Source of the DNA: Deltaproteobacteria bacterium
GTDB lineage: Bacteria > Desulfobacterota > Desulfuromonadia > Desulfuromonadales > Geopsychrobacteraceae
DNA: 64,000 bases
Assembly: GCA_024279255.1 (NCBI GenBank)
Contig: JAJRRT010000041.1
Location: forward strand, 1 to 64,000
Direction of reading: 5' to 3'
The notes beneath the pieces were generated by a model. The model searched no databases and was not told the DNA's origin. It saw only the letters and a program-made list of their open reading frames with translations. Shown here one piece after another: positions 1 through 8,367 of this stretch (positions are counted from its first letter, which is position 1; each line of letters starts with the position of its first letter). The position numbers and the translations under genes were made by a program.

Positions 1-4
1 ACAT

Positions 5-46
5 GCCCGGACTGGCTAAAAGCTCGTCCGGGCTTTTTATTTTTTA
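5..46 (+). terminator. Rho-independent terminator of an upstream gene
   Basis: Perfect 8-bp inverted repeat GCCCGGAC / GTCCGGGC (5-12 and 26-33) followed by a T-rich run. It lies directly before yacG, so it most likely ends a plus-strand gene to the left of the window. Confidence 0.85.
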
Positions 47-61
47 GCTATTAGGACTATT

Positions 62-250
62 ATGGATACTGTCGATAGAATTATTCGTTGTCCAAGATGT
101 GGTCGACGATCCACCTGGCAGAATAACGAGCATCGCCCGTTCTGCTCTGAAAAGTGTCAACAGGTCGATCTCGGCCGTTGGGCTAGCGAGGATTACGCGA
201 TCGCTGGCAAGCCGGTACCACCTGCCGACGATGAACCGTCAGAGTTTTAA
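62..250 (+). CDS. yacG: DNA gyrase inhibitor YacG
   Basis: A 62-residue zinc-finger protein. Two Cys pairs (CPRCGR near residues 10-15 and CSEKC near 28-32) form the four-Cys zinc site of the family, followed by the conserved VDLGRWASEDYAIAG segment. Characterised YacG proteins bind GyrB and inhibit DNA gyrase. The acidic C-terminus (DDEPSEF) is also usual. It is the first gene of a tight plus-strand group with queD and queE and starts 16 bp after the terminator T-run. Assignment rests on motif and length, both typical. Confidence 0.9.
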   Translation: MDTVDRIIRCPRCGRRSTWQNNEHRPFCSEKCQQVDLGRWASEDYAIAGKPVPPADDEPSEF

Positions 251-267
251 ACCTGGAGAATTAAAGA

Positions 268-639
268 ATGTATCATTTGAAAATTATTAGTAACTTTGCC
301 GCAGCACACAACCTGCTGAATTATCAAGGGGACTGTGAGAATCTGCATGGTCACAACTGGAAGATTGAGGTCACAGTTGCAACTAGAGATCTCGATTCGG
401 CAGGCTTGGGGGTCGACTTTAAGATTCTTAAACGGCACACGAATGCGATACTTGATCGTTTAGACCATAAGTATTTGAATAAGCTGGACTTTTTCATCGA
501 GCTCAGCCCTTCTTCAGAGAATATCAGCCGCTATATTTTTGAGTCACTCGAAACCGAGCTCAAGGTTCCTGGAGTCGAAATAGAAGCTGTGACGGTTTGG
601 GAATCGGATAATGCCTGTGCGACCTATACCCGTGACTGA
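268..639 (+). CDS. queD: 6-carboxy-5,6,7,8-tetrahydropterin synthase QueD
   Basis: A 123-residue member of the 6-pyruvoyl-tetrahydropterin synthase family, converting dihydroneopterin triphosphate to carboxytetrahydropterin in queuosine/preQ0 biosynthesis. Zinc-binding histidines are visible in AAAHNL (near residue 14) and LHGHNW (near 28-31), and the late catalytic segment VTVWES is present. GGAG lies just upstream of the ATG. The 3' end overlaps queE, indicating translational coupling. Length and neighbours fit QueD rather than eukaryotic PTPS. Confidence 0.93.
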   Translation: MYHLKIISNFAAAHNLLNYQGDCENLHGHNWKIEVTVATRDLDSAGLGVDFKILKRHTNAILDRLDHKYLNKLDFFIELSPSSENISRYIFESLETELKVPGVEIEAVTVWESDNACATYTRD

Positions 640-1372
640 TGCCGACCTGATAGAGATATTCTCCTCGATCCAGGGGGAAGGTCCACTTATCGGCTACAGG
701 CAGCTGTTTATCCGTTTTGCACGATGCAATCTTTCCTGTCACTATTGCGATACCCCCTTTAAAGCTGTGCCACAGTGCCGGGTTGAGAACACACCCGGGA
801 GTGAAACCTTTACTGACTGGCAGAACCCTGTGACAAGACGACAGATTGAAGGTCTGGTCAAGGACTGGGTGACCAATCTGACTGGTCTCCATCATTCAAT
901 CAGTCTGACTGGTGGTGAACCTCTACTGCATCAGGCAGTCTTAACTGATTGGTTGCCGAGACTGCGTCAGTATCTGCCGATCTACCTTGAAACCAATGGG
1001 ACCCTGCCAGATCAACTCGAAGCCCTGTTGCCTTTCATCGATTATATCTCTATGGATATCAAGCTCCCTTCTATCTCTGGACAGGGTGCGCTTTGGGAGC
1101 AGCATCGAGACTTTTTGCAGATTGCAAAGAAGAAGAGAGTTTTTGTCAAGGTCGTAATCGACCCACAGACCTCAGTTGATGAACTCCTGCAGGCCACACA
1201 ACTGGTGGTTGCGACGGCCCCAGACATCGATTTAATCCTGCAGCCATATACCGGACCAGCAGGGATCGATATCTCCACTCAGGCTCTGCTTGAAATGCAG
1301 CAGGCTGTCGCTGCTCTTCACCCAAGAACCCGGGTTATTCCACAGACCCATAATTTTCTGGGAGTTTTATGA
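611..1372 (+). CDS. queE: 7-carboxy-7-deazaguanine synthase QueE (radical SAM)
   Basis: A 253-residue radical SAM enzyme that follows QueD and makes 7-carboxy-7-deazaguanine. The CxxxCxxC cluster motif is CNLSCHYC (near residues 39-46), preceded by the QueE-typical SSIQGEGPLIGYRQLFIRF and followed by the SAM-binding SLTGGEPLL. The ATG at 611 overlaps queD by 29 bp; an in-frame GTG at 632 is an alternative start giving a smaller overlap. The 3' end overlaps the next gene by 4 bp. Confidence 0.93.
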   Translation: MPVRPIPVTDADLIEIFSSIQGEGPLIGYRQLFIRFARCNLSCHYCDTPFKAVPQCRVENTPGSETFTDWQNPVTRRQIEGLVKDWVTNLTGLHHSISLTGGEPLLHQAVLTDWLPRLRQYLPIYLETNGTLPDQLEALLPFIDYISMDIKLPSISGQGALWEQHRDFLQIAKKKRVFVKVVIDPQTSVDELLQATQLVVATAPDIDLILQPYTGPAGIDISTQALLEMQQAVAALHPRTRVIPQTHNFLGVL

Positions 1373-2100
1373 TGCTCTACATGCCAGAGATAACTATGGA
1401 TGAGTTCAGCGCCGGCTTGCAAAAAACTCGTAGTGTCCTGATCCCCTTCGGTTCCACTGAAGAGCATGGCTCTCACCTTCCTCTCGATACCGATACTCTG
1501 CATGCGATTGAAGTCGGTAAAAAACTCAGCCAAAAGCGTGATATTTTTGTCGCAGCTCCCATCCATTACGGCGTCTGTCGTTCCAGTTCTGAGCATCCCG
1601 GCACGGTGTCGATTCGCACTGAAACTCTTAAAGCCTTGATCATAGACATTGTCACATCTCTCTATCAGAAGGGTTTGCGCAATTTTGTATTACTCAGCGG
1701 CCACGCGGGTGGCACCCATATGGCGACCCTGACCGATGCCGGTGAATTTCTGCTGAATCAGTTTGCTGATCTGCGGATTGCTGTATTGACCGAGTATATG
1801 CTGGCCGCCAGGGAAGGGCGTCACTTGATTGAAACCGAGAGGGATTCGCACGCCGGTGAGATTGAAACCTCACGGATTCTGCATTCCCATCCGCAGTTGG
1901 TCAAGGGGCGTGCACCACGAGAATTTCCAGATTTTCCGGTTGGGATTCTGGTTAGAAATAAACAGAAGTACTGGCCGGGGGGAGTCTGGGGTGACCCGGG
2001 AAAGGCCAGTTCAGAAAAAGGTGCTGCGTTGGAAGAGTTAGTGGTTAGTGCCCTTGATCGTCTGGTCAACCAACTAGAACAGTTCGAAGAGCGTGTCTGA
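1369..2100 (+). CDS. Creatininase-family amidohydrolase
   Basis: A 243-residue creatininase/FAPy-deformylase-type metal hydrolase. The hallmark GSTEEHGSHLPLDTD (near 28-42) supplies metal ligands, and the later SGHAGG and ERDSHAGEIETS segments (about 110 and 160) carry the remaining His, Asp and Glu positions. The start overlaps the queE stop as ATGA, so it is co-translated with the queuosine genes. Family members act on cyclic amides or formamides; the true substrate is unknown, and a role near deazaguanine or pterin metabolism is inferred only from position. Confidence 0.85.
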   Translation: MMLYMPEITMDEFSAGLQKTRSVLIPFGSTEEHGSHLPLDTDTLHAIEVGKKLSQKRDIFVAAPIHYGVCRSSSEHPGTVSIRTETLKALIIDIVTSLYQKGLRNFVLLSGHAGGTHMATLTDAGEFLLNQFADLRIAVLTEYMLAAREGRHLIETERDSHAGEIETSRILHSHPQLVKGRAPREFPDFPVGILVRNKQKYWPGGVWGDPGKASSEKGAALEELVVSALDRLVNQLEQFEERV

Positions 2101-2103
2101 GGG

Positions 2104-2586
2104 TCAGACGAACTTTTTACGTAGCTCCTCCGCAACCAGTGGTGGTACAAAATTATCGATATCACCACCATGCGAAGCGACTTCTTTTACGATTGAAGAA
2201 CTCAAATAGGCATTCTGAGTTGCAGTCATCATGAACAGGGTTTCGACCTGATGACTGATTGAGCGGTTCATTTGTGCCAGTTGAAACTCATACTCAAAGT
2301 CTGAAACAGCCCTTAACCCGCGTAATATGACACCGGCTTCGCGTGAAACAACATAATCAACCAGCAAACCATCAAATGTATCTACTTCAAGTTGTGAGTT
2401 GTCATCTATCAACTGATCGATCAGCGCGATCCGCTCCTGAACGCTGAAGAGGCTGTTCTTCTCAGAGTTCCGCGCAACGGCGATAATCACCTGGTCGAAT
2501 ATTTCGAGACCACGCTGGATAATATCCATGTGACCATTGGTGATCGGATCGAAGGACCCAGGGTAGATAGCGATACGATTTTTCAT
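2104..2586 (-). CDS. coaD: Phosphopantetheine adenylyltransferase
   Basis: A 160-residue CoaD, the penultimate enzyme of coenzyme A synthesis, joining ATP and 4'-phosphopantetheine. The N-terminal AIYPGSFDPITNGHMDII contains the nucleotidyltransferase (T/H)xGH motif, and the C-terminal YLSSSIVKEVASHGGDI is the conserved ISSTxVRE-type element. It overlaps rsmD by 4 bp, the usual rsmD-coaD pairing. It converges with the queuosine operon, leaving only 3 bp between stops. Confidence 0.95.
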   Translation of the reverse strand: MKNRIAIYPGSFDPITNGHMDIIQRGLEIFDQVIIAVARNSEKNSLFSVQERIALIDQLIDDNSQLEVDTFDGLLVDYVVSREAGVILRGLRAVSDFEYEFQLAQMNRSISHQVETLFMMTATQNAYLSSSIVKEVASHGGDIDNFVPPLVAEELRKKFV

Positions 2587-3170
2587 GCAGGCCTCACAGT
2601 TTCGTCATCATTGCTTGTCTGATTGCAGATAAGGTGAACCTTTGAGCTTCCGTAACTGCGTGTTTCGATCAATTCAAGTGAGATCGGTAGTTCGAATTCC
2701 TCATCGACTGCCGACTCGGCGAAGATTATTCCATTTTGTTGCAAGAGTTGCAAGGCTGTGATCTGTTTGAGGATTGGTGGGATATGCCCCAGATTGTAGG
2801 GCGGATCCATGAAAATCAGGTCGAAGGGTCCCTTGCTGGCTGCCAGAGGAAGAGCAGACAGAGCAGGCTGCCTTATCAGTTCGGCTCGAGATTCCATCTT
2901 GCAGCGGGCAATATTGTCGGACACAAGCTTGGCGGCCTGTGGTGATGAATCGACCAGCACGGCGTTTTTGGCACCACGACTCAATGCCTCAAGGCTCATG
3001 GCGCCGCTTCCGGCAAACAGCTCAAGGATCCGCATGTTCTGCAAGCTATTATAACGACTTATCAGGATACTGAAGATCGCCTCACGAGCCCGATCGGAAG
3101 TCGGCCTGATGCCGCTCCCTTTAAATTCTGCGAGTTTACGCCCGCGGGCACTGCCACTGATAATTCTCAT
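2583..3170 (-). CDS. rsmD: 16S rRNA (guanine966-N2)-methyltransferase RsmD
   Basis: A 195-residue RsmD-family methyltransferase. MRIISGSARGRKL at the N-terminus, the SAM-binding LELFAGSGAMSLEALSRGA (about 48-66) and the catalytic DPPY in FMDPPYNLG (about 120) are all present. It methylates G966 of 16S rRNA. It is the promoter-proximal partner of coaD, divergent from dgt across a roughly 110-bp gap. Confidence 0.94.
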   Translation of the reverse strand: MRIISGSARGRKLAEFKGSGIRPTSDRAREAIFSILISRYNSLQNMRILELFAGSGAMSLEALSRGAKNAVLVDSSPQAAKLVSDNIARCKMESRAELIRQPALSALPLAASKGPFDLIFMDPPYNLGHIPPILKQITALQLLQQNGIIFAESAVDEEFELPISLELIETRSYGSSKVHLICNQTSNDDETVRPA

Positions 3171-3284
3171 CGAACGTCCTAGGGTGTCTTATTTTGTCAC
3201 ATCCGCTATTTAACATAGAAGTATGCCGTTTGTTGCGGCAGACTAGAGCAGATTGCAGATTCTGTCAAAAAAATGGAGTTAAAT

Positions 3285-4418
3285 ATGCGTCAACCCGAAC
3301 TTGCCAGATACGCCGCCCGCAGTGAAGAGAGTCGTGGCCGAGTCTATGCCGAGCCCTACAAGGATAAGCGCCTGGCCTTTGAACGTGATCGTGACCGAAT
3401 TATCCATTGTGCTGCTTTTAGGCGGTTGGAATATAAAACCCAGGTTTTTGTTAACCATGAAGGGGATTACTACCGCACCCGCTTGACCCATTCTCTTGAA
3501 GTCGCTCAAATTGCTCGTGGCATCGCCCGCGCACTGCATCTGAATCAGGATCTTGTGGAAACTCTGGCTCTGGCTCACGACCTTGGGCATACCCCTTTTG
3601 GCCATACCGGGGAGCAGGTTTTGAATCGTATGATGCAAGACCACGGTGGTTTTGAGCACAACCTGCAGTCGTTGCGGATTGTTGACCTGCTTGAAGAACG
3701 CTATCCTGAGTTCGATGGTCTGAACCTCAGTTGGGAAGTAAGAGAAGGGATCATAAAGCACTCATCCGATTATGATCGGGTCGAATCTACAGCCATAACC
3801 GATTTTGAACCGGACAAACGCGCTACACTGGAAGCCCAGATTATCGATCTGGCTGATGAAATCGCTTACAATAACCACGATATCGATGATGGACTAAAGG
3901 CTGGTTATATCAGTCTGCAGGCATTATCACTGGTCGAACTCTGGCAGAAAACCTTTCGCAATATAAGTCAGAAATACCCGCTGATCGGTGAAAAGCGTCA
4001 GGTACTGCAAACTATAAGCTATCTGATTCGTGATCTCATCCAGGATCTGGTCGATACGACCAGTCACAACATTTTGGCAACAGGGATTGAGACGCTTGCT
4101 GATCTGCGCAGCCAACCTCAAAACCTGGCAGCTTTCAGCACGGAAATGCGACAGAAGAATATTGAACTAAAAAAATTCCTCTATAAGAACCTTTATCGTC
4201 ACCACAAGGTCGAGTTGATGAGGGTTAAGGCGGAGCGCTTTCTGACCCTGTTGTTTGAAAATTATACGAAGAATCCGACGTTATTACCCCAAGAACATCA
4301 AGCGCGATTTGACCAATATGGTACAGCATTGGTCATTTGTGACTATATCGCCAGTATGACCGATCGTTACGCCCAGGATGAATATAAACGCCTCTATGAG
4401 CCCTTTGAACGCGCCTGA
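3285..4418 (+). CDS. dgt: Deoxyguanosinetriphosphate triphosphohydrolase-like protein
   Basis: An HD-domain dNTP triphosphohydrolase of about 377 residues. The metal site is visible as RLTHSLEVAQIARG, then LAHDLGHTPFGHTGE, and later DLADEIAYNNHDIDDG. The family cleaves dGTP or other dNTPs to the nucleoside and triphosphate. The start at 3285 is chosen because GGAG (3275-3278) sits 6 bp upstream; an in-frame ATG at 3273 has no ribosome site. It is monocistronic here, converging on yhbY. Confidence 0.92.
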   Translation: MRQPELARYAARSEESRGRVYAEPYKDKRLAFERDRDRIIHCAAFRRLEYKTQVFVNHEGDYYRTRLTHSLEVAQIARGIARALHLNQDLVETLALAHDLGHTPFGHTGEQVLNRMMQDHGGFEHNLQSLRIVDLLEERYPEFDGLNLSWEVREGIIKHSSDYDRVESTAITDFEPDKRATLEAQIIDLADEIAYNNHDIDDGLKAGYISLQALSLVELWQKTFRNISQKYPLIGEKRQVLQTISYLIRDLIQDLVDTTSHNILATGIETLADLRSQPQNLAAFSTEMRQKNIELKKFLYKNLYRHHKVELMRVKAERFLTLLFENYTKNPTLLPQEHQARFDQYGTALVICDYIASMTDRYAQDEYKRLYEPFERA

Positions 4419-4432
4419 TTGTTTAGTTGAAC

Positions 4433-4738
4433 TCAGTCTGTCTGACTTTTCGGGAGTTTTATAGTAGGTTCTTTAGCAGGCCGATAAAGTAAAAAGGTGT
4501 GCCCCAGAATCTGTGCAACCGTTGAATCAGTCTGTTCCGAAAGTTCTGCTGCAACCGATTTGCGATCAGTCAGACAGCCCTCCTGTAGTTTGATCTTGAC
4601 CAGCTCATGCAGCTCCAGGGCCTCATCGGTGGCGTTGATCACTTTCTGCGTCACTTCATCTTTACCAACCATGACCACTGGCTTCAGATGGTGGCCCAAT
4701 CCGCGTAAAAATCTTTTCTGCTTGCCCGTAATTTCCAT
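4433..4738 (-). CDS. yhbY: YhbY-family CRM-domain RNA-binding protein
   Basis: A small CRM-domain protein of about 101 residues, associated with the 50S ribosome precursor in E. coli. MEITGKQKRFLRGLGHHL, then the conserved VMVGKDEVTQ (a GxxG-type RNA-contact loop) and ILGHTFLLYRP are typical. The start at 4738 follows AGGAG with good spacing; longer in-frame extensions up to 4846 have no ribosome site and are unlikely to be translated. Confidence 0.9.
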   Translation of the reverse strand: MEITGKQKRFLRGLGHHLKPVVMVGKDEVTQKVINATDEALELHELVKIKLQEGCLTDRKSVAAELSEQTDSTVAQILGHTFLLYRPAKEPTIKLPKSQTD

Positions 4739-4835
4739 TTTTATCTCCTGCATCCAGTTCTTCCCGATGCTTCTTGCTAATAAGTGATTCTCTCTGAATT
4801 TGCAGGCACAGTTAGTTCCTGATTCAGGGGAGTCT

Positions 4836-5159
4836 TTATAGAACATAACCGGCCACCCAGTAAAGGGCCATGCCGAGTAAAACTGTGCCTGCCAGACTTT
4901 TTGTCTTTAAGGCAAAAGCCAGAGTCGGGATAGCAACCAGAAATTCAGGTTTGCCCAAATGCAGACTTCGGCTGGCTCCATCACAGAAGAGGAGGGGAGC
5001 GAGCAGGGCACTGAGGATTGAAACCGGAATCAGACCCAGCCAGTCGACCAGTCCTTGCGGTAGTTTCTTGTGTGCCAGGTAAAGCAGCGGCAATGCTCGC
5101 GGCAGATAAGTTACTGCTCCCATCCCGCAGAAGAGTAAGAGGTAGTCGTTAACGTTCAA
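4836..5159 (-). CDS. azlD: AzlD-family branched-chain amino acid exporter subunit
   Basis: A 107-residue hydrophobic protein with about four membrane segments. It contains MGAVTYLPRALPLLYL and PVSILSALLAPLL, the family's conserved parts. AzlD is the small partner of AzlC in export of branched-chain amino acids or their analogues. It overlaps azlC by 4 bp, so translation is coupled. Substrate is assigned by family only. Confidence 0.88.
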   Translation of the reverse strand: MNVNDYLLLFCGMGAVTYLPRALPLLYLAHKKLPQGLVDWLGLIPVSILSALLAPLLFCDGASRSLHLGKPEFLVAIPTLAFALKTKSLAGTVLLGMALYWVAGYVL

Positions 5160-5851
5160 CTGACCCTCCCCCTGCGTTGCAGAAGAAACCCTACAGTTGC
5201 GGCACAGATCGAAGCCCCAACTATATAGGAATCACCGGGAATAGAAAGATACCAGCTCACTGATATCCCTGCAGCCAGAAGACCCGTAAGGATATAGATG
5301 CCTCCTTGTAGTTGCAAAACCAGCAGGCAGATAAACATCCCGGTCAACGCATAGTCAATACCGAAGGCTCCCTGTGGAACAAATTGACCCAGCAGCGCAC
5401 CAGTGACTGTTGCGAGGACCCAGGTCGCGTTGGCGAGCTGATTGGTCGCGAGTGCGCTGTAGTGATCCCATGAACCGGAACGAAAGCGGGTCATGTTGAT
5501 CGCAAAACTTTCGTCGGTGATGCCGTAGGAGAAGAGCGCGAGAAACTTACGACTGACTCCGGTCAGATAGACAGCCAGAGCAGAGCTCATTAAGGTATGG
5601 CGCAGGTTGACGACAAAAGTCGTAAAGATGATTGCCGGTATCGAGGCCCCTGCAGCGATCATCGCCACACAGATAAATTGGGCACTGCCAGCAAATACCA
5701 GCAGCGACATCATCGCAACTGCCCACCAGGGAATTCCAGCTTTTTGCGCCAGGACGCCTAGGGCCAGCCCGATTGGAACATAGCCGATACAGATTGGCCA
5801 GGCAGCAGTAGCGCCTTCACTCAGATTTTTTCTGGTCAGGAGATGAGGCAT
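5156..5851 (-). CDS. azlC: AzlC-family branched-chain amino acid exporter subunit
   Basis: A 231-residue inner-membrane protein with many hydrophobic helices and family motifs VFAGSAQFICVAM (about 52-64), NLRHTLMSSAL (about 82-92) and SYGITDESFAI (about 108-118). It pairs with AzlD. The start lies only 13 bp after the broken ssb gene, so the promoter region of azlC has probably been replaced by the rearrangement that truncated ssb. Confidence 0.9.
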   Translation of the reverse strand: MPHLLTRKNLSEGATAAWPICIGYVPIGLALGVLAQKAGIPWWAVAMMSLLVFAGSAQFICVAMIAAGASIPAIIFTTFVVNLRHTLMSSALAVYLTGVSRKFLALFSYGITDESFAINMTRFRSGSWDHYSALATNQLANATWVLATVTGALLGQFVPQGAFGIDYALTGMFICLLVLQLQGGIYILTGLLAAGISVSWYLSIPGDSYIVGASICAATVGFLLQRRGRVS

Positions 5852-5864
5852 TTCGTAATACTTC

Positions 5865-6101
5865 TTATTCTTGAATCCAAGTAAAACTGCTGTTGTTCAG
5901 AAGATAGTCGTGGCAATGTTCGGCAAGTAAGCGCCAGGTGACGATCTTATGCCATTCCGTTTTTTCGACAACTTCCCCGTCTTTGTTTTTGCGCTTCTCT
6001 GATGTTGCCAGTGGAAATGTTGCAACAGCAGTCCCGGAAGGGGTGTAGCGCAGTTCGGGGTCTTTGCCTAAATTGCCAATCAGTTGAACCTTGTTGTACA
6101 T
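5865..6101 (-). pseudogene. ssb: Truncated single-stranded DNA-binding protein
   Basis: The start (MYNKVQLIGNLGKDPELRYT, after AGGAG) is a canonical SSB OB-fold N-terminus and continues to WHKIVTWRLLAEHCHDYL near residue 68. The reading then ends in an unrelated stretch (NNSSFTWIQE) and stop, 78 codons in total. A full SSB has about 140-180 residues with an acidic tail ending near DDDIPF; both the second half of the fold and the tail are missing. A functional ssb should exist elsewhere in the genome. The break lies between azlC and the IS3 relic. Confidence 0.85.
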
Positions 6102-6221
6102 CGTGTTTCTCCTTTCTGTTGGGTTGCCCCAGCTCAAAAAGGAGACCATCCCACGACGGGAAGATAGATGTGGCTTTGGTTGTTTAAACAATCCCCACTG
6201 GTTCTATAGTGGATTCTACCC

Positions 6222-6808
6222 TCATTGTCTATGTATGTGGTAGCAAGTTAAGTAAACTTGACCCGGTGCCTGACCGTCAAGACTTGAATGTGGTCGGCGG
6301 CTATTGTGAAAGTTAAAATATCGATTCAAGCTCGTCCTGACAGATGAGACAGCATCATAAGCTCTGAGATGAATATCTTCGTACTTGACCGACCGCAGAG
6401 ACACTCGATACAAACATTGTCCCGTCAGGCACCTTTACCATTCATGGTGATCTTGATTTCATGGTCTTTCAAAAGACCAGTAAATGCCTGTGAGGTGAAC
6501 AGGCTGCCTTGGTCGGTGCTCATGATATCCGGGGCAACATAACGCATGATGCGTCAACGGCCTCCAGGCAAAAGTGAACATCCATCGTGGCCGAGACCTT
6601 TCACGACAATGTCCGACGTGTGTACCAATCTACAACAGCGGCCAGATAAACGAAGCCTTGGGCCATGGGGATATACGTAATGTCCTTTGCCCATACATGG
6701 TTGGGGTGAACATCAAATCTCTGGGATAACCTGTGAGTGTCTGTTTGCAGCCAGGGCCACTTTGGATTTGAATGCCGGTGAGCGGTTCCGTTTGGGTCGT
6801 CTGCTCAT
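6222..6808 (-). mobile_element. Decayed IS3-family insertion sequence
   Basis: Reading the minus strand from 6808, MSRRPKRNRSPAFKSKVALA is the OrfA start of an IS3-family element. It then jumps, through an internal deletion, into OrfB pieces: DVHPNHVWAKDITYIP, VAPDIMSTDQGSLFTSQAF, LLKDHEIKITMNGKGA and, in another frame, VKYEDIHLRAYD to NSRRPHSSLDGQAP. Stops and frameshifts separate the pieces, so no transposase is made. It marks the border between housekeeping and accessory DNA. Confidence 0.85.
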
Positions 6809-6970
6809 GATAAGTGTCTCTCTTTCGTGGCACTAATATACCTGAGTTGCGAAGGCTTATTCACTTATAGCGTTGTTCAAATTCCTAGAGCCAGCTTTAT
6901 TTGCTCTTTTTGTTCGTGTGAATTGTCAGTGGTAATTCAGGCACTCCCTCAAGTTGAGGAAGATGGCCAG

Positions 6971-7576
6971 CTATTGGTGTTCCAAAAGTAGGAGTTGACG
7001 GTAATCTTCTTCTGTGTCGATGTCAAAGTGGATGGCGGGATCGGAAATGGGCACCTTGAGAATGCGTTCGGCATACTCCCCGATGAGGGGGCGGGCGCCG
7101 CAGTCTTCCTTGAGGGTCGCGAGACGGGGGAAGGTCTCTCGGCTGAAAAGGGCAGGGTTCCCACGTTTTCCCCTGAAAACGGGCAGAACTACGGGGCTGG
7201 GGGATGCTTCGTAGCCAGCTAGAATCAGGTTGATAATCTCTGGGGTGACGAGTGGCTGGTCGCCGAGAAGGAAAAGGGCTGCGTCAATCTCCTCTGTTAG
7301 CGCTTGCAGACCTGACTTGAGTGAGGAACTTTGCCCTTTATCGTAGTGAGGGTTATGAATGATTGCGACATCCCTGCTTGCCAACAGCTGCTCAAGAACT
7401 TCTGCTCTGTGACCAAGGACGATGATGATCCGGTGCAGTGAGGAGGCCAAAGCGTTGTCGACCACGCATTCCAGGATGGTCTGCCCGCGGAAAGGGAGCA
7501 GCTGTTTGGTCCGGCCCATGCGTGAACTTGCACCTGCTGCCAGGATGATCCCGGCGACCTTGGGAGAGCGACTCAT
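6971..7576 (-). CDS. MocA-family molybdenum cofactor nucleotidyltransferase
   Basis: A 201-residue NTP-transferase with the MobA/MocA signature LAAGASSRMGRTKQLLPF at the N-terminus and the metal-binding LLGDQPLV near residue 97. MocA adds CMP to molybdopterin to give MCD, the cofactor form used by xanthine dehydrogenase-type enzymes. It is last in the minus-strand molybdenum block and overlaps yqeC by 4 bp. The operon points to maturation of the hydroxylase at 12.3-16.1 kb. Confidence 0.88.
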   Translation of the reverse strand: MSRSPKVAGIILAAGASSRMGRTKQLLPFRGQTILECVVDNALASSLHRIIIVLGHRAEVLEQLLASRDVAIIHNPHYDKGQSSSLKSGLQALTEEIDAALFLLGDQPLVTPEIINLILAGYEASPSPVVLPVFRGKRGNPALFSRETFPRLATLKEDCGARPLIGEYAERILKVPISDPAIHFDIDTEEDYRQLLLLEHQ

Positions 7577-8358
7577 GGCGTGGGCGTCAGAGGATATTCA
7601 GCGTGAACCTTGACTCCATTCAGCGCCTGTCCGACGAGCAGGGATTCGGCGACCGGCTGAGGATCCTGACGAAGAAGCGTAGCGATCCGAGACGCAGCCT
7701 CGCGCCGTTTCAAGTCGTCGGCTTTGTTGAGAAAAATGAAGCGGCGTGCCTGTTCTGGTGCTCCTTTGAACGCACCGAGAGGGTGGCAGAAGAGCTTGAC
7801 CAGGGCGGACTCGGTGATCGATTCATTCTCAGAAATCCCCATCAAGATTCCGGCAAGGCTGGAACGAAAAACGATTTCCTCGGACAGGTGGCGACCAAGC
7901 ACTTCTAGGCCTGCCACCGCGACCAGAACGGTGCTGTTGGCAGGAATGACCGGTTCGTGTTCCTCCGGTGCTTTGAGAGGGCGCCGCGCCGAGCCGTCGG
8001 CCTCTACCAGAATCCAGTCGAAAAGGCCCGATTTGTCAAAAATACTGATCGCCTCGGATGAGAACCCTTTGAGTTTGGAACCATTGGCCAAAGGTTCTGA
8101 GGCTGCAGTGATGTGACCGGTAAAACGACTGGACGAGATCTGGCGCAGAATCGATTCGGGGTCTGTGTTAATCAGAACCCTTTCACTCTGTTCGGCTGTC
8201 GGATAGAAGATTTTGGTCGTAGTGGTCGTCAGGACCTTTTTTCCGGCAGCAGCCAACTGCCGAGCCAGATGAAACATGATGCTGGTTTTTCCACCACCGC
8301 CAACAAGGCTCAAAATACCGGTTGGCTCGCGGCATAGAACTTTTTCAATTGGGTCCAC
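7573..8358 (-). CDS. yqeC: YqeC-family selenium-dependent hydroxylase accessory protein
   Basis: A 261-residue P-loop protein with LSLVGGGGKTSIMFHLARQL near residues 16-35, then VEADGSARRPLKAP at about 138-151, which is the diagnostic YqeC segment. YqeC occurs with YqeB and MocA-like proteins in genomes having labile-selenium molybdenum hydroxylases, and is thought to help cofactor selenation or insertion. It lies 9 bp downstream of yqeB. Confidence 0.88.
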   Translation of the reverse strand: MDPIEKVLCREPTGILSLVGGGGKTSIMFHLARQLAAAGKKVLTTTTTKIFYPTAEQSERVLINTDPESILRQISSSRFTGHITAASEPLANGSKLKGFSSEAISIFDKSGLFDWILVEADGSARRPLKAPEEHEPVIPANSTVLVAVAGLEVLGRHLSEEIVFRSSLAGILMGISENESITESALVKLFCHPLGAFKGAPEQARRFIFLNKADDLKRREAASRIATLLRQDPQPVAESLLVGQALNGVKVHAEYPLTPTP

Positions 8359-8367
8359 AATGGCGCC

